A model generated the notes under the pieces. That model did not search any database. It was not told where the DNA came from and saw only the letters and a list, made by a program, of their open reading frames with translations. DNA of 64,000 nt from Pseudomonas cichorii (GTDB lineage: Bacteria > Pseudomonadota > Gammaproteobacteria > Pseudomonadales > Pseudomonadaceae): positions 1-64,000 of the forward strand of contig NZ_RBRE01000049.1 in NCBI RefSeq assembly GCF_003700275.1, written 5' to 3'. The position numbers and the translations under genes were made by a program. Positions within the stretch are counted from its first letter, which is position 1, and each line of letters starts with the position of its first letter. This document shows, piece after piece, positions 39,564 to 49,455 of this stretch.

Positions 39564-40931
39564 TCACATACGCAGCAAGGTCTTCCAGGCGCGTCCCTGA
39601 GAAACGGTCAATGCCTGATGAACGCGAGCATCCAGCACTTCATCGCTGATGTCCTGGCTGGCCAGTTGCTCCAGTTTTTTCAGCTCGCCATACAGGCGGT
39701 CGAGTTCCGGCAGTTCGAGCGTGCCGCGTGCCCAGTGCATCCAGGCCTGGATGCGCTCGATGCGTGGCAGTTGCTCGGCCAGGTCTTCGGGTTGCTGCTG
39801 GTAGCGGCCCAGTTGCAGGGCGGTCGCTTCGTCGGCGAGCTGGCGTGGCAGCCAGCTTGCCAACAGGGCCGCGCCCTGGCGATTGCCGCGGTTGTTGCGT
39901 TCGGCCGTCCAGCTGCGATTGAGCAACCAGCGTGAAGTGTTCAGTGAGAACTCGCCCCAGCGGGTGTCTTGCAGTTCTTCGAAGAATTGCTCGTGAGCCG
40001 CGCTGCGCACATCTTCGTCTTCCTGACCGGCCTGGACCAGCGGGCGCCAGTCTTCCAGCAGGGCATCCAGCGCGGTACGCAACTGTGCAGTCGAAGCACG
40101 AGGCGCGGCCTGGCCGAGGCTGCCGGTCAGGGAGCGCAACTCGGCGAGCATTTCGACCCACTCCTGGAGCAGGCGCCAATGGCCATTGAAGCGATATTGC
40201 TCGGCCAGACGCTGGCTGCTGCCCAGCAGATGCCAGGCCAGCGCCGCATAGGCGTCGTCCAGTGGCGTTTCTGCGTCCAGTGTCGGTGCCGGCAGGCTCA
40301 GCGAGTAGCTGTTGGCATCGAACAGGCGATAGCCGCGCTCGGCCTTGCTGATATCGCAAGGCATCAGTGGCAGAGTGGCAGCCAGTTCCGCGGCCAGCTC
40401 AAGCAGTGCCGATGATTCGCCTTCGCGCAGTTCCAGCTCCAGCTCGCAGATTTCTTCCTTCTGCTTGCCCGCCACAACCTGGCCCAGATCCAGAGCGGCT
40501 TCGATCACCACCTTGGTCTTGCCACGGCCCCAGGAGATTTCTGCCTTTTCCCGAATGAAGTCGGTAGTGAACAGTGGCTTGATGGTTTTTTTGTCCAGCC
40601 CGGCCAGTTGCTCGGGCCAGCAGTCGCCTTCGAGTTTCTTCAGGTCCAGCTTGGCCTTGGCCAGGTCCCAGTTGAACTCGTTGCGCTCGGACAGGCCGGC
40701 AACGCTTTGCCCGCGAGTCTTCATGGTCTGGATGATCTGGTCGCCATCGCGACGGATGCGTAGGGCCACCTTGGCCTTGGCCAGATCGCGCTCCGGGGTA
40801 TCGAAATACTGGTTCGACAGCTCGATGCGCTCCCAGCCACTTTTGTTGCGTTTTTTCAGCAAGGGATGCTCGCGCAGTGCAACGAGTGTCTCGCGGCTGA
40901 CGCGGAGTTTGATTTCTGTTTCTTTTTGCAT
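39564..40931 (-). CDS. CYTH-CHAD protein (inorganic triphosphatase type)
   Basis: 455 residues. The N-terminal CYTH domain (about 1-200) has the defining ExExK motif at the very start (KETEIKLRV) and the basic/acidic tunnel residues (ALRIRRDGDQIIQTMKTRG, CELELELREGES). The C-terminal half is a helical CHAD domain, thought to bind polyphosphate granules. Related E. coli YgiF hydrolyses inorganic triphosphate. The link to polyphosphate is interesting given ppk1/ppx in the same window, but they are 30 kb apart. Convergent with Lrp, divergent from argE. Confidence 0.93.
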   Translation of the reverse strand: MQKETEIKLRVSRETLVALREHPLLKKRNKSGWERIELSNQYFDTPERDLAKAKVALRIRRDGDQIIQTMKTRGQSVAGLSERNEFNWDLAKAKLDLKKLEGDCWPEQLAGLDKKTIKPLFTTDFIREKAEISWGRGKTKVVIEAALDLGQVVAGKQKEEICELELELREGESSALLELAAELAATLPLMPCDISKAERGYRLFDANSYSLSLPAPTLDAETPLDDAYAALAWHLLGSSQRLAEQYRFNGHWRLLQEWVEMLAELRSLTGSLGQAAPRASTAQLRTALDALLEDWRPLVQAGQEDEDVRSAAHEQFFEELQDTRWGEFSLNTSRWLLNRSWTAERNNRGNRQGAALLASWLPRQLADEATALQLGRYQQQPEDLAEQLPRIERIQAWMHWARGTLELPELDRLYGELKKLEQLASQDISDEVLDARVHQALTVSQGRAWKTLLRM

Positions 40932-41092
40932 GGCCGGGAAGTCCAAACGCTGATGCTGATAAACGGGAGCGCAGCCAGTGATTGACGGCTGCTGAGGGCG
41001 GCAGTGTACAGGACATGGCCCGCAACGGTTTATTCCGCAGGTGCTATGGCCCTATGATGGTCTGTGTTCCGTCCCGATTACAGGAAGCATAC

Positions 41093-42241
41093 ATGCCCTT
41101 GCCGTCCATGAAAGATCAGTTCGCTGCGTTGGTTGCCACGCCCTCGGTGAGCTGCACCCAGCCCTCTCTCGATCAATCCAACCGTGCGGTGATCGATCTG
41201 CTGGCGGGCTGGCTGGGCGATCTGGGTTTTGCCTGCGACATCCAGCAGGTTTCGCCGGGCAAGTTCAATCTTCTGGCGACCTATGGCTCGGGCCCGGGTG
41301 GGCTGGTGCTGGCGGGACACAGCGATACCGTACCGTTCGATGAAGCGCTATGGAAAACCGATCCCCTGAAGCTGACCGAAGTCGATGGCCGCTGGGTCGG
41401 CCTGGGCAGTTGCGACATGAAAGGCTTTTTCGCGCTGGTTATCGAGGCTGTTCGTGGCGTGCTCGATCAGCCGTTCAAGCAACCCTTGCTGATTCTGGCC
41501 ACCTGCGACGAAGAAAGCTCGATGGCCGGCGCACGAGCCCTGGCCGACGCTGGCCGGCCTTTGGGGCGTGCCGCGGTGATTGGCGAGCCGACCGGTCTGC
41601 GGCCGATCCGCCTGCACAAGGGCGTGATGATGGAGCGTATCGATATTCTCGGCCGCAGCGGTCATTCCTCGGACCCAAGCCTTGGGCATAGCGCGCTGGA
41701 GGCCATGCATGACGCGATCAGCGAACTGAAGGGCCTGCGCCAGCAATGGCAGCTCCAATATCGCAACCCGCAGTTCAGCGTGCCGCAACCGACCCTGAAT
41801 CTGGGTTGCATTCATGGTGGCGACAATCCGAACCGGATCTGTGGCCAATGCTCGCTGGAGTTCGACCTGCGTCCTTTGCCGGGCATGGACCCTGAGATGC
41901 TGCGGGCGGCCATTCGGCAAAAGCTGCAACCGCTGGCCGAGCTGCATCAGGTGCAGATCGACTACTCGCCGTTGTTTCCGGAGTGCGCACCGTTCGAGCA
42001 AGCGGCGGATGCGGAACTGGTGCGCATTGCCGAGCGTCTGACAGGTCATACGGCCGCAGCAGTAGCATTTGGCACCGAAGCGCCTTATCTTCAGCGTCTT
42101 GGCTGCGAAACACTGGTTCTGGGCCCTGGCGACATTGCCTGTGCGCATCAGCCGGGCGAATACCTTGAAATGTCACGCCTGGAGCCTACAGTGCGTCTGT
42201 TACGTCAGTTGATCGAACATTACTGTCTGAGCCCCCGCTAA
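41093..42241 (+). CDS. argE: Acetylornithine deacetylase
   Basis: Releases ornithine from N-acetylornithine in arginine biosynthesis. 382 residues from the ATG at 41093 (AGGAA upstream). M20 zinc peptidase fold with metal ligands His76 and Asp78 (LAGHSDTVPFD), Asp108 (GLGSCDMKG), Glu140-141 (TCDEESS), the GEPT motif, and the C-terminal histidine in ACAHQPGEY. It is followed at 124 bases by argA, another arginine gene, as in P. aeruginosa. Confidence 0.96.
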   Translation: MPLPSMKDQFAALVATPSVSCTQPSLDQSNRAVIDLLAGWLGDLGFACDIQQVSPGKFNLLATYGSGPGGLVLAGHSDTVPFDEALWKTDPLKLTEVDGRWVGLGSCDMKGFFALVIEAVRGVLDQPFKQPLLILATCDEESSMAGARALADAGRPLGRAAVIGEPTGLRPIRLHKGVMMERIDILGRSGHSSDPSLGHSALEAMHDAISELKGLRQQWQLQYRNPQFSVPQPTLNLGCIHGGDNPNRICGQCSLEFDLRPLPGMDPEMLRAAIRQKLQPLAELHQVQIDYSPLFPECAPFEQAADAELVRIAERLTGHTAAAVAFGTEAPYLQRLGCETLVLGPGDIACAHQPGEYLEMSRLEPTVRLLRQLIEHYCLSPR

Positions 42242-42365
42242 ACCGGGCCGGACCCACCAATAAACAAGGAGATTGCGCGTGTTGCCAAGCCTGTTCCGAC
42301 GATAACCACCACAAAGTTGTGCGTGTTTCTGTCTTTCGTCCATTCTTTTACAGGCTCCTGCAGTT

Positions 42366-43664
42366 ATGCCCGATTACGTTAACTGGCTTCGTCACGCATC
42401 TCCTTATATCAATGCCCACCGCGATTGCACCTTTGTCGTCATGCTGCCCGGCGATGGTGTTGCGCACCCCAATTTCGGCAATATCGTCCACGATCTGGTG
42501 CTGCTGCACAGCCTGGGCGTGCGCCTGGTACTGGTGCATGGCTCGCGACCACAGATTGAAAGCCGTCTGGCCCAGCGTGGCCTGGCGCCGCGTTTCCACC
42601 GCGACATGCGCGTCACCGATGCCGAAACGCTGGAGTGCGTGATCGATGCGGTAGGGCAACTGCGTATTTCCATCGAAGCGCGCCTGTCCATGGACATGGC
42701 GGCCTCGCCGATGCAGGGCTCGCGGTTGCGGGTCACCAGCGGCAACGTTGTCACGGCCCGGCCTATCGGCGTGCTGGAAGGCGTGGATTACCAGCACACC
42801 GGCGAAGTCCGCCGGGTTGACCGCAAAGGTATCAACCGTCTGCTGGATGAGCGGCATATCGTGCTGCTGTCGCCACTGGGCTATTCGCCGACGGGCGAGA
42901 TCTTCAACCTTGCCTGCGAAGATGTCGCTACCCGTGCCGCGATTGATCTGGGCGCCGACAAGCTGCTGTTGTTCGGGGCCGAAACCGGCCTGCTTGATGA
43001 GCAGGGTCGTCTGGTACGTGAACTGCGGCCGCAGCAAGTCCCGGCGCATCTGGCGCGGCTGGGCAACAATTATCAGGCCGAATTGCTGGATGCGGCCGCC
43101 GAGGCCTGTCGCGGCGGTGTCGGTCGCAGCCATATCGTCAGCTATGCCGAAGACGGTGCCTTGCTCAACGAACTGTTCACCCGCAACGGTGGCGGTACGC
43201 TGGTTGCCCAGGAGCAGTTCGAGCTGGTGCGTGAGGCAGCGATTGAGGACGTGGGCGGCCTGATGGACCTGATCACGCCTCTGGAAGAGCAGGGGATTCT
43301 GGTACGTCGTTCGCGGGAAGTGCTGGAGCGTGAAATCCAGCAGTTCAGCGTGGTCGAGCGCGAAGGCTTGATCATTGCCTGCGCGGCGCTCTATCCGATT
43401 GCCGATTCGCAAGCCGGCGAGCTGGCGTGTCTGGCGGTCAACCCGGAATATCGCCATGGCGGACGTGGCGATGAATTGCTGGAGCGTATCGAGAGTCGTG
43501 CCCGGATGATGGGCCTGAAGACCTTGTTTGTCCTGACGACCCGCACCGCACACTGGTTCCGCGAGCGTGGTTTCGAGCCGAGCAGCGTTGACCGCCTGCC
43601 TAGCGCGAGGGCTTCGCTTTATAACTATCAGCGTAACTCGAAGATCTTCGAGAAGGCGCTTTAA
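42366..43664 (+). CDS. argA: N-acetylglutamate synthase (amino-acid acetyltransferase)
   Basis: First step of arginine biosynthesis, acetyl-CoA plus glutamate. 432 residues with the two-domain ArgA layout: an amino-acid-kinase-like domain (about 1-275; LVLVHGSRPQIESRL), which carries arginine feedback inhibition, and a GNAT acetyltransferase domain (about 286-432) with LACLAVNPEYRHGGRGDELL as the acetyl-CoA loop. Ends at a large REP hairpin facing gshA. Confidence 0.97.
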   Translation: MPDYVNWLRHASPYINAHRDCTFVVMLPGDGVAHPNFGNIVHDLVLLHSLGVRLVLVHGSRPQIESRLAQRGLAPRFHRDMRVTDAETLECVIDAVGQLRISIEARLSMDMAASPMQGSRLRVTSGNVVTARPIGVLEGVDYQHTGEVRRVDRKGINRLLDERHIVLLSPLGYSPTGEIFNLACEDVATRAAIDLGADKLLLFGAETGLLDEQGRLVRELRPQQVPAHLARLGNNYQAELLDAAAEACRGGVGRSHIVSYAEDGALLNELFTRNGGGTLVAQEQFELVREAAIEDVGGLMDLITPLEEQGILVRRSREVLEREIQQFSVVEREGLIIACAALYPIADSQAGELACLAVNPEYRHGGRGDELLERIESRARMMGLKTLFVLTTRTAHWFRERGFEPSSVDRLPSARASLYNYQRNSKIFEKAL

Positions 43665-43668
43665 TTCT

Positions 43669-43723
43669 TTTCGCGGATGAATCCGCTCCTGCACAGAGTG
43701 CAGGAGCGGATTCATTCGCGAAA
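43669..43723. repeat. REP hairpin acting as shared terminator of argA and gshA
   Basis: TTTCGCGGATGAATCCGCTC onwards (43669-43694) pairs over 26 bases, with one mismatch, with 43698-43723 across a 3-base loop. It starts four bases after the argA stop and ends four bases before the gshA stop, so it is well placed to stop both convergent transcripts. Confidence 0.85.
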
Positions 43724-43727
43724 TCGG

Positions 43728-45317
43728 TCAATTACTGATCGACAGAATGCTCGCCTGATAAGCACCCACGAAGGTGTCGAAATCCACGACCTCTTCGGTT
43801 TCCTCCAGCTCTGCCTGCTCGGCAATCGACGTTTTTGCCAGTGCCTCGAACTGTGCCTGATCTTCTGCACTCAACGGATGATTGCGGAAGTACTCGGCGT
43901 GTTTGCGGCTCTGACGCAACGAGAAGGCGGTGAAACCTTCCTCATGGGTCTTCATGCTGGCCAGCACTTGCGCCGAAGGCGTCAGTGACGGGTCATCGAT
44001 CTTGGCCTGTTGTGCCGCGATAGAGCGAATGTGCTCGTCGCTGCCTTGCGCCTTGTCCAGCAGTTGCGCCAGCGGGGTGATTTTCTCCAGCAGTTCGGTC
44101 GCCCAGACCTTGAGTTCGATATCCGAATTGTTGCGTTGCAGGGTCAGGCCCGGACGGCGGCCTTCCTTGACTACGGACAGGAAGTTCGAGCCGGCGTTGG
44201 AGCACTCGTGGTTCGCCAGTTGCGGGCTTTCCTCAAGGGCGCAGTACAGAATGAAGGCGTCGATGAAGCGTGCCTGTTCCAGATTGATGCCGGTCGGCAG
44301 GAACGGGTTGATGTCCAGGCAGCGAACCTCGACATACTGCACGCCACGGGCAATCAGTGCCTGGATCGGACGCTCGCCCGAATAGGTCACGCGCTTGGGA
44401 CGAATGTTGGAGTAGTACTCGTTTTCGATCTGCAGCACGTTGGTGTTGAGCTGCACCCACTCGCCCTGCTGATCATGGGTACCGGTCTCGACATACGGCG
44501 CGTAAGGCGTGGCTACCGCTTTGCGCAGGCTGTCGGTGTAGCTCGCCAGATCGTTGTAGCACGGAGTCAGGTCGGCCTGGGCCTTGCTCTGATAACCCAG
44601 GTCGCTCATGCGCAGGCTGGTTGCATACGGCAGATACAGGGTATCGGCGTCGAAATGCTCCAGCTGGTGGGCGCGGCCACGCAGGAAACCGGCGTCCAGT
44701 GCCGGCGAGGCGCCGAACAGGTACATCAGCAGCCAGCTGTAGCGACGGAAGTTGCGGATCAGCGCGATATAGGAGTGCGACTGATAATCCCGTGCGTCCC
44801 CGGCGAAATCCTCGGTCTGCTTGAGCAGCGACCACGTGGCTTCCGGCAACGAGAAGTTGTAATGAATCCCGGCAATGCACTGCATGGTCTTGCCATAACG
44901 CAGCGCCAGGCCCTTGCGGTACACGTACTTGAGCTTGCCGATATTCGAGGTGCCGTAATAGGCAATCGGAATATCTTCTTCGGCGGGCAACGGGCACGGC
45001 ATCGACGGGCTCCAGAGGAGTTCGTCGTTGAGCTTGCTGTAGGCGAAGCGATGGATCCTGTCCAGACTGTCGAGCGTCTGCGCCGGGTCCGTCAGTGCCG
45101 GAGTAATGAACTCCAGCAGCGATTCGGAATAGTCGGTGGTGATCAGGCCATTGGTCAGTGCGGCACCCAGATCCTGCGGATGCGGCGTCTGTGCCAGGCT
45201 TGCCTCGCCGGTAACGCGCAGGCATTCGCGCTCGATACCGTGCAGGCACTGCTCCAGCAAAGAGAGGTTGTTACGCTCGCCAAGAACAGACAGGCGGCGG
45301 TTGAGAAATTCGCTCAA
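43728..45317 (-). CDS. gshA: Glutamate-cysteine ligase (E. coli GshA type)
   Basis: First and rate-limiting step of glutathione synthesis. 529 residues from a TTG start at 45317. I chose it because AAGGAA lies 6 bases upstream and the result, [20 protein letters not shown], matches the family N-terminus; an upstream GTG at 45332 has no ribosome site. Conserved blocks include [42 protein letters not shown] and [13 protein letters not shown]. It does not contain a fused GshB module. Confidence 0.96.
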   Translation of the reverse strand: MSEFLNRRLSVLGERNNLSLLEQCLHGIERECLRVTGEASLAQTPHPQDLGAALTNGLITTDYSESLLEFITPALTDPAQTLDSLDRIHRFAYSKLNDELLWSPSMPCPLPAEEDIPIAYYGTSNIGKLKYVYRKGLALRYGKTMQCIAGIHYNFSLPEATWSLLKQTEDFAGDARDYQSHSYIALIRNFRRYSWLLMYLFGASPALDAGFLRGRAHQLEHFDADTLYLPYATSLRMSDLGYQSKAQADLTPCYNDLASYTDSLRKAVATPYAPYVETGTHDQQGEWVQLNTNVLQIENEYYSNIRPKRVTYSGERPIQALIARGVQYVEVRCLDINPFLPTGINLEQARFIDAFILYCALEESPQLANHECSNAGSNFLSVVKEGRRPGLTLQRNNSDIELKVWATELLEKITPLAQLLDKAQGSDEHIRSIAAQQAKIDDPSLTPSAQVLASMKTHEEGFTAFSLRQSRKHAEYFRNHPLSAEDQAQFEALAKTSIAEQAELEETEEVVDFDTFVGAYQASILSISN

Positions 45318-45551
45318 GGTGGATTCCTTCACGCATCGGTCGCCCCAATATGGGGGTGGACAGAACGGTCTACAAGGGTGAAGAAAGGAACTGGCGTTGT
45401 CGCCTGGTTGGGTCTTTGGCGCCTGCTCACGATCACGGCTCTTTGTCGTACCGCCAAAGGGGTTCGACACCACGCTAATGGTGCCGAAATTACCCCAAAT
45501 TGGTTCTATAGAGCTAGCAAGCGATTGCTTTCATCACACTTTGCTAGAAGT

Positions 45552-45935
45552 TTAGATGACGGCAAAGGTGCCTTGCGCCTTGGCGACCAGTTTATCGCCC
45601 TGGACCACCTCGGCTTCGACGACCAGCGTGCGACGGCCAGCGTGAAGTACCCGGGCGATGCACAACACCTCGCCTTCGGACACGCCACGGACATAGTTGA
45701 TCTTGCATTCGATGGTGACGCTGCGCTGGTCGAAGCCGTGGGAGCTGGAACACGCCAGCCCCATGCCGATATCCACCAGACTGAAGATCGCCCCGCCGTG
45801 CATCACGTTGCCCCGGTTGCGCAGATGCGCCTCCAGTGGCAGCGCGACTTCGGCGACACCGTTATCCAGACGCCGCAGCTCACAGCCGAGCATCTTGAAG
45901 TAGGCGCTATGGGTCAGGCCTTCAGGAATATCCAT
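45552..45935 (-). CDS. PaaI-type hotdog thioesterase
   Basis: 127 residues, a single hotdog fold. The signature NVMHGGAIFSLVDIGMG (active-site region, with the HGG turn and helix Asp) and RSVTIECKINYVRGVSEGEV are typical of PaaI/YiiD acyl-CoA thioesterases. The acyl group is unknown. The ATG overlaps the tex stop codon by one base (TGATG), so it is translated as part of the tex unit. Confidence 0.92.
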   Translation of the reverse strand: MDIPEGLTHSAYFKMLGCELRRLDNGVAEVALPLEAHLRNRGNVMHGGAIFSLVDIGMGLACSSSHGFDQRSVTIECKINYVRGVSEGEVLCIARVLHAGRRTLVVEAEVVQGDKLVAKAQGTFAVI

Positions 45936-48256
45936 CAACGCTTTTTCAACTGTTTGGCATTGGCGAACAACGAAGCCATGGCGTTATTGGCCGGAGCCGC
46001 CGTGGTGGTTTCCTTGCGTGGCGCGCTGCCTTGCTGACGCGGTGCGGAACCCGGACGCGGGCCGCGGGCACCGTCGATCTTCTCGCCGGGGGTGTCGCTC
46101 ATGCGCATCGACAGGCCGACGCGCTTGCGTGGAATGTCGACTTCCATGACCTTGACCTTCACCACGTCGCCGGCCTTGACCGCTTCACGCGGGTCCTTGA
46201 TGAACTTCTCGGACAGCGCCGAGATATGCACCAGACCGTCCTGATGCACGCCGATATCGACGAAGGCACCGAAGTTGGTGACGTTGGTGACCACGCCTTC
46301 GAGGATCATGCCCAATTGCAGGTCCTTGAGGTCTTCGACGCCGTCCTGGAACTCGGCAGTCTTGAACTCCGGACGCGGGTCGCGGCCCGGCTTCTCCAGC
46401 TCTTGCAGAATGTCGGTCACGGTCGGCAGACCGAAGGTTTCGTCGGTGAACTTCTTCGGGTCCAGACGCTTGAGGAAGCTGGCATCGCCGATCAGCGAAC
46501 GGATATCGCGATCGGTTTCTGCCGCAATGCGCTGCACCAGCGGGTAGGCTTCCGGGTGCACTGCGGACGAATCCAGCGGGTTGTCGCCATTCATGACGCG
46601 CAGGAAGCCGGCAGCCTGTTCGTAGGTCTTTTCACCCAGACGGCTGACTTTTTTCAGCGCGGCGCGGGTCTTGAAGGCGCCGTTGGCATCGCGATGCGCG
46701 ACGATGTTCTGCGCCAGGGTGGTGTTGAGGCCGGAAATACGCGCCAGCAAGGCCACCGAAGCGGTATTCACGTCCACGCCCACGGCGTTCACGCAGTCTT
46801 CCACCACGGCATCCAGGCCACGGGCCAGTTTCAGTTGCGAAACGTCGTGCTGGTACTGGCCGACCCCGATGGATTTCGGATCGATCTTCACCAGTTCGGC
46901 CAACGGATCCTGCAGGCGGCGGGCAATGGAAACCGCGCCACGGATCGAAACGTCGAGGTCGGGGAACTCCCTGGCGGCCAGCTCGGAGGCGGAGTACACC
47001 GAAGCGCCCGCTTCGGAAACCATGACCTTGGTCATTTTCAGGGCTGGATACTTTTTGATCAGTTCGGCGGCCAGCTTGTCGGTTTCGCGGCTGGCCGTGC
47101 CGTTGCCGATGGCGATCAGGTCCACCGAATGCTTGGCGCACAGGGCGGCCAGCACGGCGATGGTCTGGTCCCACTGGTTTTTCGGCACATGCGGATAGAC
47201 GGTCGCATAGTCGAGCAGTTTGCCCGTGGAGTCGACCACCGCAACCTTGCAGCCGGTGCGCAGGCCCGGGTCGAGGCCCAGTGTCGCGCGCGGCCCGGCC
47301 GGAGCGGCCAGCAGCAGGTCATGCAGGTTGTGGGCGAAGACGTTGATGGCTTCGGTTTCGGCACCGTCGCGCAGCTCGCCCAGCAAGTCGGTTTCCAGGT
47401 GGCTATAGAGCTTGACCTTCCAGGTCCAGCGCACCACTTCGGCCAGCCATTTGTCCGCCGGACGGTTCTGGTTCTGCAGGCCGAAGCGCTCGCCGATCAT
47501 CAGTTCGCACGGGTGCATGGTGCCCGGCAGTTCCTCACCGACTTTGAGCGCAGAGCTGAGGAAACCTTCGTTGCGGCCACGGAAGATCGCCAGGGCGCGG
47601 TGCGACGGCATGCTCTTGAGCGGCTCGTCGTGCTCGAAGTAGTCGCGGAACTTGGCACCTTCCTCTTCCTTGCCGGGCACTACGCGGGCGCTGATAACGG
47701 CTTCCTGCATGAGGAAACTGCGCAGCTTGTCGAGCAGGGAAGCGTCTTCGGCGAAGCGCTCCATCAGGATGTACTTGGCGCCTTCCAGCGCGGCTTTGAC
47801 ATCGGCCACGCCTTTCTCGGCATCGACGAAGCGTGCGGCTTCGGACTCGGGAGTCAGCGACGGGTCGTTGAACAGGCCGTCTGCCAGCTCGCCCAGACCG
47901 GCTTCCAGCGCGATCTGGCCTTTGGTGCGGCGCTTCTGCTTATAAGGCAGATACAAGTCTTCAAGACGGGTCTTGGTGTCGGCAAGGTTGATATCGCGGG
48001 CCAGCTCCGGGGTCAGCTTGCCTTGCTCCTCGATACTGGCAAGGATGCTGACGCGCCGTTCGTTGAGTTCGCGCAGGTAACGCAGACGTTCTTCCAGATG
48101 GCGCAATTGCGTGTCATCAAGGCTGCCGGTCACTTCCTTGCGGTAGCGTGAGATGAAGGGCACGGTCGAGCCTTCATCCAATAATGCTACGGCCGCTGCG
48201 ACCTGTTGAGGGCGCACGCCCAGTTCTTCGGCGATGCGGCTGTTGATGCTGTCCAT
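45935..48256 (-). CDS. tex: Transcription accessory protein Tex
   Basis: Conserved RNA-binding protein of 773 residues that affects transcription and stress survival. Modules in order: helix-turn-helix/Tex_N, YqgF-like RNase H fold ([20 protein letters not shown]), helix-hairpin-helix repeats ([20 protein letters not shown]), and an S1 RNA-binding domain near 640-715 ([20 protein letters not shown]). The tail is disordered, rich in Arg, Gly, Pro. The ATG at 48256 was chosen by family start ([14 protein letters not shown]). A leader of about 130 bases with an inverted repeat precedes it. Confidence 0.97.
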   Translation of the reverse strand: MDSINSRIAEELGVRPQQVAAAVALLDEGSTVPFISRYRKEVTGSLDDTQLRHLEERLRYLRELNERRVSILASIEEQGKLTPELARDINLADTKTRLEDLYLPYKQKRRTKGQIALEAGLGELADGLFNDPSLTPESEAARFVDAEKGVADVKAALEGAKYILMERFAEDASLLDKLRSFLMQEAVISARVVPGKEEEGAKFRDYFEHDEPLKSMPSHRALAIFRGRNEGFLSSALKVGEELPGTMHPCELMIGERFGLQNQNRPADKWLAEVVRWTWKVKLYSHLETDLLGELRDGAETEAINVFAHNLHDLLLAAPAGPRATLGLDPGLRTGCKVAVVDSTGKLLDYATVYPHVPKNQWDQTIAVLAALCAKHSVDLIAIGNGTASRETDKLAAELIKKYPALKMTKVMVSEAGASVYSASELAAREFPDLDVSIRGAVSIARRLQDPLAELVKIDPKSIGVGQYQHDVSQLKLARGLDAVVEDCVNAVGVDVNTASVALLARISGLNTTLAQNIVAHRDANGAFKTRAALKKVSRLGEKTYEQAAGFLRVMNGDNPLDSSAVHPEAYPLVQRIAAETDRDIRSLIGDASFLKRLDPKKFTDETFGLPTVTDILQELEKPGRDPRPEFKTAEFQDGVEDLKDLQLGMILEGVVTNVTNFGAFVDIGVHQDGLVHISALSEKFIKDPREAVKAGDVVKVKVMEVDIPRKRVGLSMRMSDTPGEKIDGARGPRPGSAPRQQGSAPRKETTTAAPANNAMASLFANAKQLKKR

Positions 48257-48321
48257 AAGACCACCTGGAGTTGTGAGCAAAAAACTGGATTCGGTACAAA
48301 AAACTGTCTTGCTGACCTTTA

Positions 48322-48350
48322 TTCGCCAACCTTGTAACAATGTTGGCGAA
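48322..48350. other. Inverted repeat in the tex leader
   Basis: TTCGCCAAC and GTTGGCGAA, perfect 9-base arms with an 11-base loop. On the minus strand it lies between a perfect TATAAT (48395-48390) and the tex start, so it would be transcribed near the start of the tex mRNA. It could be an attenuator-like hairpin or an operator. Confidence 0.5.
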
Positions 48351-48389
48351 CCGCCATAGTCCGGCACAGCCTGACCTTGAGGGCCGCGC

Positions 48390-48395
48390 ATTATA
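48390..48395 (-). promoter_or_regulatory. Probable -10 element of the tex promoter
   Basis: TATAAT on the minus strand, 134 bases before tex. No good -35 is seen at the usual distance. Confidence 0.4.
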
Positions 48396-48555
48396 CCCGG
48401 CGAAGCCTGATTAGGGGATTGGCCGACCCGCACGAGACGTTTTGCGCAGCAGAATCACTCATTCATGTCGGTCCCAGTAAAATCTGCTAACAATGCACAC
48501 GGTGCGCATCACCGCAGCTACGCCATAATGCGCCCCGAGATCAAAGGAGCATCCG

Positions 48556-49296
48556 ATGAGCAGCACTGCACAAAATGCTGAAGGCGAAAAAATCCTGATC
48601 GTCGATGACGATCCGGGGTTGAGCAGCCTGTTAGAGCGTTTTTTCACCAGCAAGGGCTATCGTGCCCGCGCGGTGGCCAATGTCGAACAGATGGACCGTT
48701 TATTGTCCCGCGAGGTTTTCAACCTTGTGGTTCTGGACTTGATGCTGCCCGGAGAAGACGGCCTCTCTGCTTGCCGTCGTTTGCGTGCAGCCAACAATCA
48801 GGTGCCAATCATCATGCTTACCGCCAAGGGCGATGAGCAGAGCCGTATCAAGGGGCTGGAACTGGGCGCAGACGACTATCTGGCCAAGCCTTTCAACCCG
48901 GACGAACTGATGGCCCGCGTCAAGGCGGTCCTGCGCCGTCAGGCAGCACCGGTACCCGGCGCGCCAGGCAGTGAAGACGAGTCGGTCAGCTTCGGTGACT
49001 ATGTATTGTCCCTGGCGACCCGTGAACTCAAGCGCGGTGATGAAGTGCACATGCTCACCACCGGTGAGTTTGCGGTTCTCAAGGCGCTGGTGATGCATGC
49101 CCGTGAGCCGTTGACCCGCGACAAGCTGATGAACCTGGCCCGTGGCCGCGAGTGGGATGCCCTTGAACGCTCCATCGACGTACAGATTTCCCGTCTGCGT
49201 CGCCTGATCGAGCCGGACCCTTCCAAGCCGCGCTACATTCAGACGGTCTGGGGCGTGGGTTACGTGTTCGTTCCCGATGGTGCCGGGAACCGCTGA
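48556..49296 (+). CDS. ompR: Response regulator OmpR (AmgR-like)
   Basis: 246 residues. Receiver domain with the acidic pocket Asp17-Asp19, phosphoacceptor Asp61 (LVVLDLMLPGEDG) and Lys111 (YLAKPFNPDEL), followed by an OmpR-type winged helix (LTTGEFAVLKALVMHAREPL, then ALERSIDVQISRLRRLIE). Pairs with the EnvZ kinase 160 bases downstream. In P. aeruginosa the orthologous AmgRS pair controls the membrane-stress response to aminoglycosides; that role is inferred by orthology and synteny. A CATAAT box at 48524-48529 may be its -10. Confidence 0.96.
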   Translation: MSSTAQNAEGEKILIVDDDPGLSSLLERFFTSKGYRARAVANVEQMDRLLSREVFNLVVLDLMLPGEDGLSACRRLRAANNQVPIIMLTAKGDEQSRIKGLELGADDYLAKPFNPDELMARVKAVLRRQAAPVPGAPGSEDESVSFGDYVLSLATRELKRGDEVHMLTTGEFAVLKALVMHAREPLTRDKLMNLARGREWDALERSIDVQISRLRRLIEPDPSKPRYIQTVWGVGYVFVPDGAGNR

Positions 49297-49455
49297 CCGG
49301 TCGCTTGCAGGCGCAGAGCACCGAAGTTCTTGCCAGTCACGTCGATAGCCTGAAAAGGTTATCGGCGTTTTGGTTTTCGCGTTCGTACCATGGCCCGTGC
49401 CTCGACCCGCAAACTTGCGAGTCCGGCTCGCCCAGCAAAGTGTATAGCTGCAGTT

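Noticed and set aside
49297..49455. Small ORF between ompR and envZ or an extended envZ start at 49390
   Set aside because: The extension MARASTRKLASPARPAK is not family-like and the ATG at 49456 gives the known EnvZ N-terminus; no separate small gene with a ribosome site is seen.
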